From: Callipepla californica brunnescens
Taxonomy: Eukaryota; Chordata; Aves; Galliformes; Odontophoridae
NCBI GenBank assembly: GCA_023055505.1
Contig: JALIRH010000146.1
Location: 62,001-126,000 of the forward strand
Direction: 5' to 3'
DNA: 64,000 nt
A program made the translations under genes and the position numbers. Shown here piece after piece: positions 19,601 to 37,100 of the stretch (position 1 is the stretch's first letter; each line of letters opens with the position of its first letter). The notes under the pieces were generated by a model. It was not told the origin of the DNA. It searched no databases and saw only the letters and a list, made by a program, of their open reading frames with translations.

Positions 19601-21112
19601 GTGTGTGCATGTGCACTGCGTGTATGTGTGTACTCTGTGTGTGTGTGTGTGCACTGTGTGCGTGCGTGTTCTGTGTGAGTGTGTGCACTGTGTGTGCACT
19701 GTGTGTTCAGTGTGCCTGTGTGTGTTCACTGTGTGTGTGTGTGCGTCTGTGTGCACTGTGTGTTTGTTCAGTGTGTGTGAGTGTGCACTGTGTGTGTGTG
19801 TGCATGGTGTGTGTGAGTGTGTGTGTGTGTGCGTGCACTGTGTGGGTGCATTGTGTGTGAGCACTGTGTGTGTGAGCACTGTGTGTTAGTCTGTGCATTG
19901 TGTGTGCACTGTGTGTGCACTGTGAGTGTGTGTGCTCTGTGTGTGTACTGTGTGTGTGTTGTCTGTGTGTGTGGGGGCACTGTGCGTTCACTGGGTGTGT
20001 ATGTGTGCACTGTGTGTGCGTGAGCACTGTGTGTGTGTGCAGTGTGTGTGTCTGCACTGTGTTTTGTGTGTGTGTGTGTGTGTTCACTGTCTTGTGTGTG
20101 CACTGTGTGTGCACAGTGTGTATGTGTGTGTGTGCACTGTGTGCGTGTGCAACTTGTATGTGTGTGAGCACTGTGTGTGTGCGCACTGTGTGTGCAATGT
20201 GGGTTTGTGGAGTGTGTGTGTGTGAACTGTGTGTGTGTGCAGTGTGTGTGTATGCGCTGTGAGCACTGTGTGTGCGTGTGTGTGCTCTGGGTGTGCACTA
20301 CATATGTGTGTTTGCACTCTGTGTTCACTGCGTGTGTTTGTGCAGTGTGTGGGCCCTGTATGTTTGTGTACTGTGCGTTGTGTGTGCACTGTGTTTGTAC
20401 TGTTTGTGTGTGTGTGCAGTGTGTGCACTGTGTGTGTGTGCAATGTGTGTGCAGTGTGTGTGTGTGCGTGCAATGTGTGTGTGTGCACTGTGTGCAATGT
20501 GTGTGTGCACTGTGTGTGCACTGTGTGTGTATGGACTGTGTGCGTGTGTTCTGTGTGTGTGTGCACTGTGTCTGCACGGCGTGTTCGCACTGTGTGCACT
20601 GTGTTCATGTGCACTGTGTGCGTGTGCAGTGTGTGTGTGTGTGTGCGTACTGTGTGTGTGCACTGTGTGTGCACTGTCTGTGTGTGTGTGGAATGTGTAT
20701 GTGTGTGCACTCTGTGTGCACCGTGTGTGTGTGTGCATTGTGTGTGCACTGTGCGTGCATACGTACTGTGTTTGCATGTGCACTGTGTGTGTGCAGTGCG
20801 TATGCACTGTGAGTGTGTGTGCACTGTAATTGTCTGTGCACTGTGTGTGCGTGTGCACTGTGTGTGTGCACTGTGTATTTGTGTGTGTTCGTTTGTGTTC
20901 ACTGTCTGTGTGTGCACTGTCTGTGCACTTTGTGTGTGTGTGAGCACTGTGTGTGTGTGTGCACTCTGTGAGTTTGCACACACACTGCACACACACACTG
21001 TACACACACATGCAGTACACACACAGTGCACACACACATGCACTGCGCACACAGTGCACACACACACAGTACACACACAGACAGTGCACACACACACACA
21101 CATTGCAGCTCA
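13616..21112. repeat. TG/CA satellite with higher-order repeats (copy 1)
   Basis: About 7.5 kb of TGTGTGCAC-type units, mostly TG-rich on the plus strand, with CA-rich islands at about 15805-16090, 17125-17320 and 20970-21112. Larger repeats are visible: a block around 15361 recurs near 16617; one at 16279 recurs at 17319; one at 18640 recurs at 19212. No genes are present, and the long Cys-Val or His-Thr open frames are repeat artefacts. Confidence 0.95.
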
Positions 21113-21152
21113 CCGTACAACATCCATGTGCACCACGCCTTGCACCACTCCG

Positions 21153-21591
21153 TGTCAGGGATGTAACAAACCTAGTGGGTAAGAACAATGGTCTTCAGAT
21201 GTGGAGTAATGTTGCGTGCAAAGTGCTGCATGCAAAGTTTTACGGGACACCATACTTAGTAACCGAAGCCAGAACGACCGGGTCTGATTTCAATAGTACT
21301 AGACATTATCTGAAGAACTGTATGCTATGGGAACCACAAAGAATGGTAACTCTATAAAACAATATGTAATCTATCCAGTCATTAATCACTATAGCTTTAT
21401 GTAAGCTTCCTTTAACCAATCCCGTGGCTTGAGATTGTGTGCCGCAAACCTAATCTTAGCAACAAACTGTCTATATAATCAGATGTGTAACCAACAATAA
21501 ACTGAAGCTTCACTCATATTGAGCGTGTGTATGCTTCCCCACGTCACTCTGGGTTAACCTTGGACAAATGCTGCAAACCTAGTTTGCAACA
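21153..21591 (+). mobile_element. Solo LTR, same family as the provirus
   Basis: 439 bp, from TGTCAGGG to GCAACA, on the plus strand. It differs from the proviral LTRs at only one or two visible bases. The TATA-like motif is at 21472-21478 and AATAAA at 21496-21501. Flanks are ACTCCG (21147-21152) and CCAACC (21592-21597). These do not match each other but match, in reverse complement, the two flanks of the provirus at 95-4316. Confidence 0.95.
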
Positions 21592-22290
21592 CCAACCCAC
21601 ACGGCCACACACCGTGCCAAACCAAACTGCACGGCCACGCCCCGTGCCACGCTGACCCACACGGCCACGCGCTGTGCAGCACCGACCCACACATGATGCT
21701 CCATGCCATGCTAACCCGCACGGCCACGAACTGTGCCACACTGACCCCCATGGCCATGCTCTGTGCAACGCTGATCCTTACGGCGATGCTCCGTGCCACA
21801 CCAACCCACACCGTGCCACGCTGACCCGCGCACGATGCTCCGTGCCACGCCTGCCCCCACTGCCACGCCCTGTGCAACACCTACCCCCATGGGATGCTCC
21901 GTGTCACACCAAACTGCATGAGACACTCCACGCCACGCCAACCCGCACGGCCACACCCCGTGCCACACCAACCCACACATGATGCTCCATGCCACGCTGA
22001 CCCGCATGGCCACACACTGCGCAACACTGACCCACACCGTGCCACGCCAACCCACACACAATGCTCCACGCCACACCGACCCCCACAGCCACGCCCCGTG
22101 CCACACCGATCCCCACGGCCACGCTCCATGTCACACCAAATGGCACGGCCACGCCCCATGCCACACTGACCCACACCGTGCCACGCTGACTCACACACAA
22201 TGCTCCATGCCAGGCCAACCCCCACGGCCACGCCTCGTGCCACACCGAGCCCCACAGCCACGCCCTGTGCCACACTGAGCCCCACATGAC
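21592..22290 (+). repeat. 30-bp-class GC-rich satellite
   Basis: Degenerate tandem units of about 28-33 bp around GTGCCACACCAACCC and CACACGGCCACGCCC. The related piece at 4317-4477 is its continuation before the inversion. Several frames remain open across it, but none looks coding. Confidence 0.85.
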
Positions 22291-22629
22291 ACCGTGGCAC
22301 AGCGCACTGTGACGTGTCAGCTTTCAGACCCCACGCACACGCAGGACACGTGGGCTGTGCACCTGGCGAGCTTCACGATGCAGAGAGCGTTTCTCAGTGT
22401 TCTCACTGCCCGGCTCTGCCCCATGAGCACCTGGACAAAGCAGAGAACCTTCACAAGGAGCTGAAATCCGCAGTGCGTGTGGCACTTCGGGCACTGCTCC
22501 AGGCACAGGAACCCCACGCAGCGCAGTGGGACCGGGGATGAGCGGCTGTGACCAAAAAGGAACGGGACCTGGGGGGTGGTCCACGCTCGGCTGAACTGCT
22601 CACAGTGCACCCAGGTGGACAAGAGGGAC
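22291..22629. other. Intronic unique sequence downstream of ANP32E exon 3
   Basis: Non-repetitive sequence with short open frames but no splice-bounded exon recognised. It is absent from the second duplicate, which starts again at the base equivalent to 22682. Confidence 0.5.
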
Positions 22630-23165
22630 GAGTCTGTGCCCCATAGCATCCATAGAAGAGCTCATAGAGCCCCATGGAGAGCAACAGGAGGACAGGTCAA
22701 CCCATAGGGACCAAAGAGCCCCATGAAGCCTCATAGTGACCCCATAGAGACCCACAGGAGAGCAGGGCAACCTTTGGGCCCCATAGCGTCCACAGAAGAG
22801 CTCACAGTGCTCCACAGAGAGCAAAAGAAGAACAGGTCAACCCATAGGGACCAAAGAGAGCCCCAGGGAGCCCCATAGTGACCCCATAAAGACCCCATTG
22901 AGACCCCCAGGAGAGCAAGTCAACCTTCAGGCCACATAGCATCCACAGAAGAGGTCATAGAGCCCCATAGAGTGCAACAGGAGGACAGGTCAACCCATAG
23001 GGTCCCATTGGGACCAGGGCAAGCCCTAGAGCACCCCACTGAGCCCCACAGTGACCCCACAGTGCCCCACAGGAGAGCAGGACAACCTTTGGGCCCCATA
23101 GCGTCCACAGAAGAGCTCACAGGGCCCCATAGAGAGCAGTGGGAGGACAGGTCAACCCACAGGCA
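22630..23165. repeat. Minisatellite, units of about 145-165 bp
   Basis: Each unit contains GGACAGGTCAACCCATAGGG, GAGCCCCAT and GCCCCATAGCGTCCACAGAA. Unit landmarks lie near 22636, 22779, 22930 and 23094. It lies in ANP32E intron 3. The direct copy starts at 54441. Confidence 0.8.
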
Positions 23166-23630
23166 CATCAAATAGCCGCAGCTTCCTCCTACACTTAACT
23201 CTCCCATTGCTCAGGTCCGCTCCTAATTAACCGCCTCAGACACACGCTAATTACTGCACCAGCTCAGCGGCAGCTTGCATTTTGTCTCATCAGCTGCACC
23301 TCCGCAGAAGGTGCGGGGGGACGAGCACTACGACAGCGGGCCACTCCTCCACCACAGCCAAACCAGGAGCTGCACGGCTCCCGCTCACCCCACGTCCCAC
23401 ACGGAGGGCATCGCACCGCGCTGCTCCTCCAGGAGCTGCCCCCAAAAAGCACAACACCGACCTCACCACATCGGGAGCACGGCGAACCTACAGCTGCGAG
23501 GGAAAGGAGCGCACGGCGTGAGCTGTGAACGCTTCGTCCCGGCGCCTGGCAGCGGCTGAGAGGGAACGAAGGGAGATAAAACACACCGCACTGCATCTCC
23601 ACTCCAGACCTCTGACACTGCAGTGGTTCA

Positions 23631-29111
<5,481 letters not shown>

Positions 29112-29183
29112 CGCCACCTCCTCCTCCTCCTCGCCCCGCGGCTCCGCGCTGCCGAAGGAGGGAAGGGCGGCCGAGGGCACGCA

Positions 29184-29218
<35 letters not shown>
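29184..29218. repeat. CCG trinucleotide repeat
   Basis: An uninterrupted run of about 11 CCG triplets, just upstream (minus strand) of the ANP32E start codon, in the likely 5' untranslated region. The second copy is at 60946-60980. Confidence 0.9.
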
Positions 29219-29769
29219 AGGGAGGGAGGGAGGGAGCGGGGTGTTGGGAGCAGCCGGGCCCGCTCCGTGTGCGGGGTGTCCGGGCTGATCCGGGCCCGCT
29301 CCGCGTGGGGGGTGTCCGGGCTGTCCGAGGTATCCGGGCTCTCCGGTCTACCCGGGCCGTCCGGGCCTGCTCCGCGCGCAGCTGTCCGAGCTCCCCGGTC
29401 TGTCCGGGCCCGCTGCGCGCTCGGCCGTGCGGGTGATCGGGTGATGGAGTGAAGGGGCTCCGCGGGGTTCCCGGGGCCGCTGCGGGCGCAGCTGCGGCGC
29501 CGTCAGGGTCCGCACGCACACTGCGCCTCCATGACGCGGCGCGTGGCGCCCCCTTCGCCGCCGCGACCCCGCCCCCCCTCCGAGGGCGGGACTTCCGCCG
29601 CGCCGCCGCGCTTCTCGTTGGCCGCGTGCGGCTCGGCGCGATTGGTCCGAGACGCTGCCCGTCACGGCGGCGCGGGACTTTAAACTGAGGGAGATGGAGG
29701 GGCGGCGCGGAATGGCGCGCGCGCGGGGGGCGGGGTCGGGTTGGCGGGAACTGCACGCGGGGGGTGGGG

Positions 29770-29865
29770 CTACGAATACATGCCCGCGCGGACACGGGTA
29801 GGGGCACGGGTAGGGGCACGGATAGGGGCGCGGGTACGGGTGGGGCACGGATAAGGGTATGGGGA
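29770..29865. repeat. GGGGCACGGGTA minisatellite
   Basis: About eight units of 11-12 bp (GGGCACGGGTAGG). Its length differs in the duplicate (61560-61633), as expected for an unstable minisatellite. Confidence 0.8.
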
Positions 29866-30059
29866 AGGGCGGTTGGGCGGGTCGGTAAGTGGGGAGACGA
29901 GCGGGCAGCCAGGCAGGACGGCAGGGAGGGGAGCAGAGAGATAACGGGGGGAGAAAGCGGGGGGCAAGCAGGCGGGGGGGCTGCAAAGCCAATAAACGTT
30001 GGATGGAGGAATCTGACGGGTTTGGGATGCAGCTGGGAGTGTGGTAACTCTGGGATGCT

Positions 30060-31025
30060 AACTGGAGATAATGGAACAGCTAGATGGCAACGAGGAAGCG
30101 AATGTGACCCTCGGACTGGTAGCACTACAACACGGTCCAGAGATAAAGATAGTTTAGGCATAGTGGGAATGGGAACAGAATTAATGGAAACCAGGCAAAA
30201 GCCATGTAGGCTCCCCTTTGGGTACTGGTGGCTGTGTGGAGATGGATATGCCCATAAAATGCTCCCACTGAGTTCGACCGGGACGTGCACGGCGGGACGT
30301 CCGATGCCTCACACTGGTACACGTACTCGTGCAGAACCCCCACGAGGGGTCTTAAGAACCGTGTGGATACGAACAAAAAGTAAAAACCCCACTAATTGAA
30401 AGGCCTTCAGGATTTCATAGTTTTGTTCGGTGGCTAATTCCAGCCCTAGGAGTAAGTGTATTAGAAAAGGCCGTAGTGAATGTGTCAGCCACTATGGAAA
30501 GAACTGAGAACGTAACATCAGATACCATCCAAGGTTTGCAAACAGAGATTTCTTCTTTGAGTAAAGTAGTTCTGCAGAACAGAACGGCTCCAGACCTAAC
30601 TGCAAAGGGGGGAGTCTGTACAGTAATTAATCAAAGCTGCTGTGCTCACGTGGACCAAGATCAACGTAGAAACTGACACACAGGCGATTCAGAAACGGGT
30701 TGAAGTGCTGCACCAAGTCTCATTAGATGGTACCTCATTTGGATTTACACACTTATGGAATCAGCTCACTAGCTGGCTCCCTGATTAAGCCTGGCTAAAG
30801 CAACCGTCTGTAGCAATAGTGGTGCTGTTTATTCCCATAGTGATGACTTGTACAGGTGTGTGGTGCTTTCTCTGGTGCTGTCGAAGGAGCCTGCATGGTT
30901 ACACCACCTGGAAAAGAAATTGCATCAACCGCCAAGCAGAACCTGGGAAGTGTTTCAGGAAGGAGATAATGGACAATAGTACGTCATAGGCAAAAGAATT
31001 TGCCTGTTATATTGAGAAGGGGGAT
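30060..31025 (+). pseudogene. Degraded retroviral env (TM part), copy 1
   Basis: Plus-strand env remnant. The open piece 30476-30676 (66 codons) holds the transmembrane-subunit helix with a VVLQNRTAPDL segment and a CX6CC motif (C48, C55, C56). The frame then shifts near 30660. The next piece continues to an in-frame TAA at about 30786-30788, followed by a membrane-spanning-like stretch. A purine-rich tract (31013-31025) marks the 3' end. It is a different element from the provirus at 95-4316. The direct copy is at 61829-62794. Confidence 0.75.
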
Positions 31026-31505
31026 TGAATCATGAGAACAGCTTATCCATGGTAACAACAACTCGTTACATAAATCAAGCGGCCGCATCATTGTGTGACA
31101 GGTAGAGCTGCTGTTTGCAGCTCCGTACAAGGGTGAGGGACAACACAGCACAAGAAGCTGTGGTTGCTGACAGCACAATGATGGTCCTGAGAAGCTGCTG
31201 CCTGCAACTCAGTGAAGGGGGTCTGTGAAGATAAGAAGGCAAAACAACGTACAGTGATCCCCTCAACATGTGGAAATCTGTTGTGGCCACTGCACATGTC
31301 GCTCACTTGGGAACTTCTGTCTGTATGTGTGGGATGTGATGAGTACGCATGTGCTGTACCTTTAAATACGTACTCATTTCTGTCTTTGGGTGCACGTATG
31401 GTGGAGAGATCCCCATGCACCCAGCGCTGTAATCAAGGGAAAGCCTGCTGGACATAGTGCACTGCTGTGCAAAGTTACTGTGTCGCGTTCCTCGGCATCG
31501 GGGCA
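31026..31505 (+). mobile_element. LTR following the env remnant (borders tentative)
   Basis: It starts TGAATCATGAG right after a purine tract, has a TATA-like TTTAAATA at 31361-31368, and possibly ends at GGGGCA. No partner 5' LTR or target duplication was found, so borders are inferred. The copy is at 62795-63274. Confidence 0.55.
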
Positions 31506-31639
31506 AGCGGGGAGCAAGTGGGGATACACAGAGAGCAGCGGAGGAGGGGGGGGGCATCTGGGAAGTGGACAGTGGGAGGGCATCCAGGGATCCAGGGTGG
31601 CGGGAAGTGGGCAGGGAGTACAGCAGGAACTGCAGCACT

Positions 31640-33427
31640 AAGACAGTGCAGACACACAGTGCGCACACACACACACACACACACACACGCACAGACACAC
31701 AGTGCACACAGACACACACACACACACAAGTGCACGCACAGTGCACACACACAGTACACACACACACACACAGTGCACACACACACACAGAACACGCACG
31801 CACACCGTGCACACACATGAACAGTGCGCAAACACAAGTATGCACACACACACAGTGCACACACAGTGCACGCACACACAGTGCACACACACACAGTGCA
31901 CAAATACGAACACACACAAACACACAGTTCACACACACACAGTGCACTCACACACAGTGCTGACACAGTGCACACACACACACAGTGCACACACACACTG
32001 CACACACACACTGCACTCACACACAGTGCACAGAGTGCGCACACACACACAGTCGACACACACAGTGCACACACACACAGTACACTCACACACACACACA
32101 GTGCACACAGTACACACACACACAGTACACTCACACACACAGTGCGCACACAGAGTGCACACACACACTGTGCACACACACACACAGTGCAAACACACAC
32201 AGTGCACACACACACACAGAACACACACATAGTGCACACACACAGAGCGTACACACGAACACACACGAACACAGAGTACACACAGTGCACATACACAGTG
32301 CACATACACAGTGCACACACACACTCACACTGCACACACAATGCACACACAAAAAGTGCACGCACACAAAGACACACAGTGCACACACAGTGCACACACA
32401 CACACAGTGCACAAACACAGTGCACAGACAGTGCACACACACTGTGCACACACACACACACACACTGCACACACACTGCACACACACAGAGAACATGCAC
32501 GCACACTGTGCACACACACAAACAGTGCACACAAAAACAGTATGCACACACACACAGTGCACGCACACACACAGTGCACACACACATAGTGCACTCACAC
32601 ACAGTGCTGACACAGTGCACACACACGCACACTGTGCACACACGCACACCGCACTCACACACATAGTGCTCACACAGTGTACACACACACAGTGCACACA
32701 CACGGACAGTGCACACACACACACACAGTGCACAAATACACAGTGCACAACAGTGCACACACACACACAGAACACACACACACAGTGCGCACACACACTG
32801 CACACACTGTACACACGCACACACAGTGCACAGAGACACACTGCACACACTGTGCACACGCACAGTGCAGACACAGAGCACACACACACACACACACCGA
32901 CAAAGTGCACACACACACAGTGCACACACAGTGCACAAACACACACACAGTGCACACACACTGCACACACACACAGTACACACACACAGTACACACACAC
33001 ACACACAGTGCACACACACTCAATGCACATACACGAACACACAAACACACGAACACACACAAACACACAGTGCACACACTCACACAGTGCACACACACAC
33101 ACACAGTGCACACACAGTGCACACACACACAGTACACACACACACAGTGCACACACACTCAATGCACACACACGAACACACAAACACACGAACACACACA
33201 AACACACAGTGCACACACACCGTGCACACACACACACACACACACAGTGCACACACAGTGCACACACAAACAGTGCACACACACAAACACACACACACAC
33301 GGTGCACACACACACAGTGCACACACACAGTGCACTCACAGTGCACACACACACAGTGCACTCCCCCCCCCACACACACAGTGCACACACACAAAGTGAA
33401 CACACACGAATACACACAGACACATAG
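31640..33427. repeat. CA-rich satellite block
   Basis: ACACACAGTGCACACAC-type units, CA-rich on the plus strand throughout. It is continuous with 34164 onward apart from the inserted LTR. The beginning is duplicated at 63410-64000. The His/Thr/Ala open frames are artefacts. Confidence 0.95.
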
Positions 33428-34163
33428 TGTCGTGAAAGACAGAAACTGTTTTTCCCTTCTTTTGTCTCAAAGCTTGCTTCCTAAGGCCTTTTCTGGTGAC
33501 AAGACTCTGACTGATAACTGCCGGTTACCCAGATGGGTGCTATGGTGCCTCATTGTCTCTGCTTATGGTTGTAAAGATAAGCAGAAATAGGGGCAAATAG
33601 TCTTTTCCGGGGGGCACGGCTTGGAGAAGCTGACCACCACAAAAAGACAGTGCTCCTGCATGGCAAGGAAGGCAACATCCGCTGCTGGCTTATCTGTTGA
33701 GCCAGACGTGTCACACAAGCAAATAGAAAAAAATACCTGAGAAATGGGGATAAAAGGCCTTCACTGAACCAAGGATTTTTGAGAGAAGAAGAGAGGAAGA
33801 GAAGAGAAGAATTCCTGGAGAAGAACTCCCAAAGAGAAAATCTTTGAGGAGAACTCCCGAAGATGGACCCTGAGACCTGCTTGCTGCCATCTCCCATCCC
33901 CCGCGGTGACCAGACGAGTTCCTGAGACTATGAACCTCGCTGGACCCACGGTGATGATTATATCTCTCTTGCTTTCTATCAAGACTCCTTGCTTTTTTTT
34001 ATCCCTTTTCTATCGCTCACCTTCCCTTCCCCATATCCCTAAGCAACTAGTAATTGTAATAAACTGGTTGGGCTAACATTTGACCCGTTGTGTCTTAATC
34101 TCGCCATCGGGTATACACACAATATAAGAACCTCGTCTCCCTCCTTTATATTGGAGCGTGACA
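33428..34163 (+). mobile_element. Solo LTR, second family (736 bp)
   Basis: It begins TGTCGTGAAAGAC and ends GGAGCGTGACA, with a TATA-like ATAAAAG (33750-33756) and AATAAA (34058-34063). The surrounding CA satellite resumes immediately on both sides. No clean target duplication is visible, possibly obscured by the repeat. A short related fragment lies at 6193-6246. The short open frames inside are not genes. Confidence 0.85.
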
Positions 34164-37100
34164 AGTGCACACACACAAATAGAACACACACACAGTGCAC
34201 ACACAGACACAGTGCACACACACACAATGCACACACAAAGTGCACACACTGTGCACACACAAACAGTGCACACACACGCACACAGTGCACACACACACAG
34301 TGCATACAAACGAACACACAGTGCGCACACAGTTCACACAGAGTGCACACACACAGAGTACACACACACACAGTGCACCCACACGAACACACGCAAACAC
34401 ACAGTGCACACAGACACACAGTGCACATACACACACACAGTGCACACACAGTGCACACACACACAGACACACACCGTGCACACACAGTGCACACACACAC
34501 AGTACACACACACACACATTGCACACACACACATTGCACATGCACACACAGTGCACTCACAAACACATGGCTGACACAGTGCACACACACACACACACAG
34601 TACACATGCACACAGAGCACACACAGAGCACACACACAGTGCACACGCACACACACACACTGCACACACACAGTGCACAAGCACACACATTGCACACACA
34701 GTGCACAGACACTGACAGTGCACACACAGTGCACACACAGTGCACACACACACAGTGTACACACAGGGCACACACACAAAGTGCACACACACAAAATGCG
34801 CACACAGTGCACACGCACACAGTAAACACACACAAACATTGCACACACACACTGCACACACACGCAGTACACACGCACACACAGTGCACACACACTCACA
34901 GTGCACACACAGTGCACACGCACGGATAGTGCACACACACGCACACAGTGCACACACACACATAGTGCACGCACACACAGTGCGCACACACAGTGCACAC
35001 ACACACACAGTACACACACAAACACAGTGCACACAACATGCACACACACACTGCACACACACACTGCACACACACAGTGCACACAGTGCACACACAGGGC
35101 AGTGCACACACAGGGCAGTGCACACACACAGAGTGTACACACAGTGCACACACACACAATGCACATGCACACACAGTGCACATGCACACACAGTGCACTC
35201 ACAAACACACAGCTGACACAGTGCACACACACAAACACACAGTACACACGCACACAGAACACACACAGAGCACACACACACAGTGCACATGCACACACAC
35301 ACAGTGCACAAACAGTGCACACACAAACACACAGTGCACACACACACACGCAGTGCGCACACACACACAGTGTACACACAGTGCACGCAAACAGTGCACA
35401 CACACACACTGTGCACACACACACTGTATACACACACACAGTGCACACACAGTACACACACAAACAGTGCACACACACGAACACACACAAACACACAGTG
35501 CACACACACACACAGTGCACACACACAAACACACACAGAGTGCATACACACACAGTGCACACAGTGCACACACACACACAGATCACACACACACAATGCA
35601 CACACAGTGCACACACACAAACACACAGTGCACAAACAGAGCACACACACACACTCAGTGCACACACTGTACACACACACACTCACGGTACACACACAAT
35701 GCACACACACACAATGCACACACACGAACACACACAAACACACAGTGCACACACACACACGCAGTGCGCACACACACACAGTGTACACACAGTGCACGCA
35801 AACAGTGCACACACACACACTGTGCACACACACACTGTATACACACACACAGTGCACACACAAACAGTGCACACACACGAACACAAACAAACACAGTGCA
35901 CACAGACACACAGTGCACACACACAAAGTGCACACACACTGTATACACACACACAGTGCACACACAGTACACACACAAACAGTGCACACACACGAACACA
36001 CACAAACACACAGTGCACACACACACACAGTGCACACACACAAACACACACAGAGTGCATACACACACAGTGCACACAGTGCACACACACACACAGATCA
36101 CACACACACACAATGCACACACAGTGCACACACACAAACACACAGTGCACAAACAGAGCACACACACACACTCAGTGCACACACTGTACACACACACACT
36201 CACAGTACACACACAGAGCACGCACACACAATACACACACGAACATACACAAACACACAGTGCACACACACACAATGCACACACAGTGTACACACTGTGC
36301 ACACACACAGTGCACACACACAGAGTGCACACAACGTGCACACACACAGTGCACACACACACTGTGCACACACACACTGTATACACACACACAGTGCACA
36401 CACAAACAGTGCACACACACGAACACAAACACATTGCACACAGACACACAGTGCACACACACAAAGTGCACACACACAAACACACACAGAGTGCATACAC
36501 ACATACACAGTGCACACACACACACAGTGCACACACAGTGGACATGCACACACAGTGCACTCAAAAACACACAGCTGACACAGTGTACACACACACACAC
36601 ACAGTGCAAACACAGTGCACACACACACACTGCACACACAGTGCACTCACACACAAACAGTACACATGCACACAGAGCACACACACAGAGCACACACACA
36701 GTGCACACGCACGCACACACACTGCACACACACAGTGCACCCACACAAAGTGCACACAGTGCACGAACACACAAGACTAGAGTGCACACACACAGTGCAC
36801 GCACACACACACTGCACACGCAAAGAGTGCACACAGGGCACACACACGCAGAACACACACACACACAGTGCACACACAGTGCACACACACAAAATGCGCA
36901 CACAGCGCACACACACACACACAAAATGCGCACACACACAGTGCACACAGTGAACACACACACAGTGCACACACACACACATATTGCACACACACACACA
37001 CACAGTGTACACATACAGAACACGCACACACACAGTGTGCATGCACACACACATACTGCACACACATGAACACACACAAACACACAGTGCACACACAAAC

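Noticed and set aside
12797..21113. Very long open frames rich in His-Thr-Ala or Cys-Val (up to 742 codons)
   Set aside because: They arise because CA/TG repeats with GTGCAC contain almost no stop codons in any frame. Several frames on both strands are open at the same place, and there are no splice or promoter signals.
20229..21182. Frame running from satellite into the LTR and ending like the env tail
   Set aside because: The last residues match only because the LTR U3 encodes the env C-terminus; the upstream part is satellite.
21544..22300. Open frames on both strands in the 30-bp satellite
   Set aside because: Tandem units near multiples of three keep frames open; no start context or splice sites.
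31303..31947. Minus-strand frame joining LTR sequence to Cys-Val repeats
   Set aside because: Chimeric translation of the LTR and CA satellite; no coding evidence.
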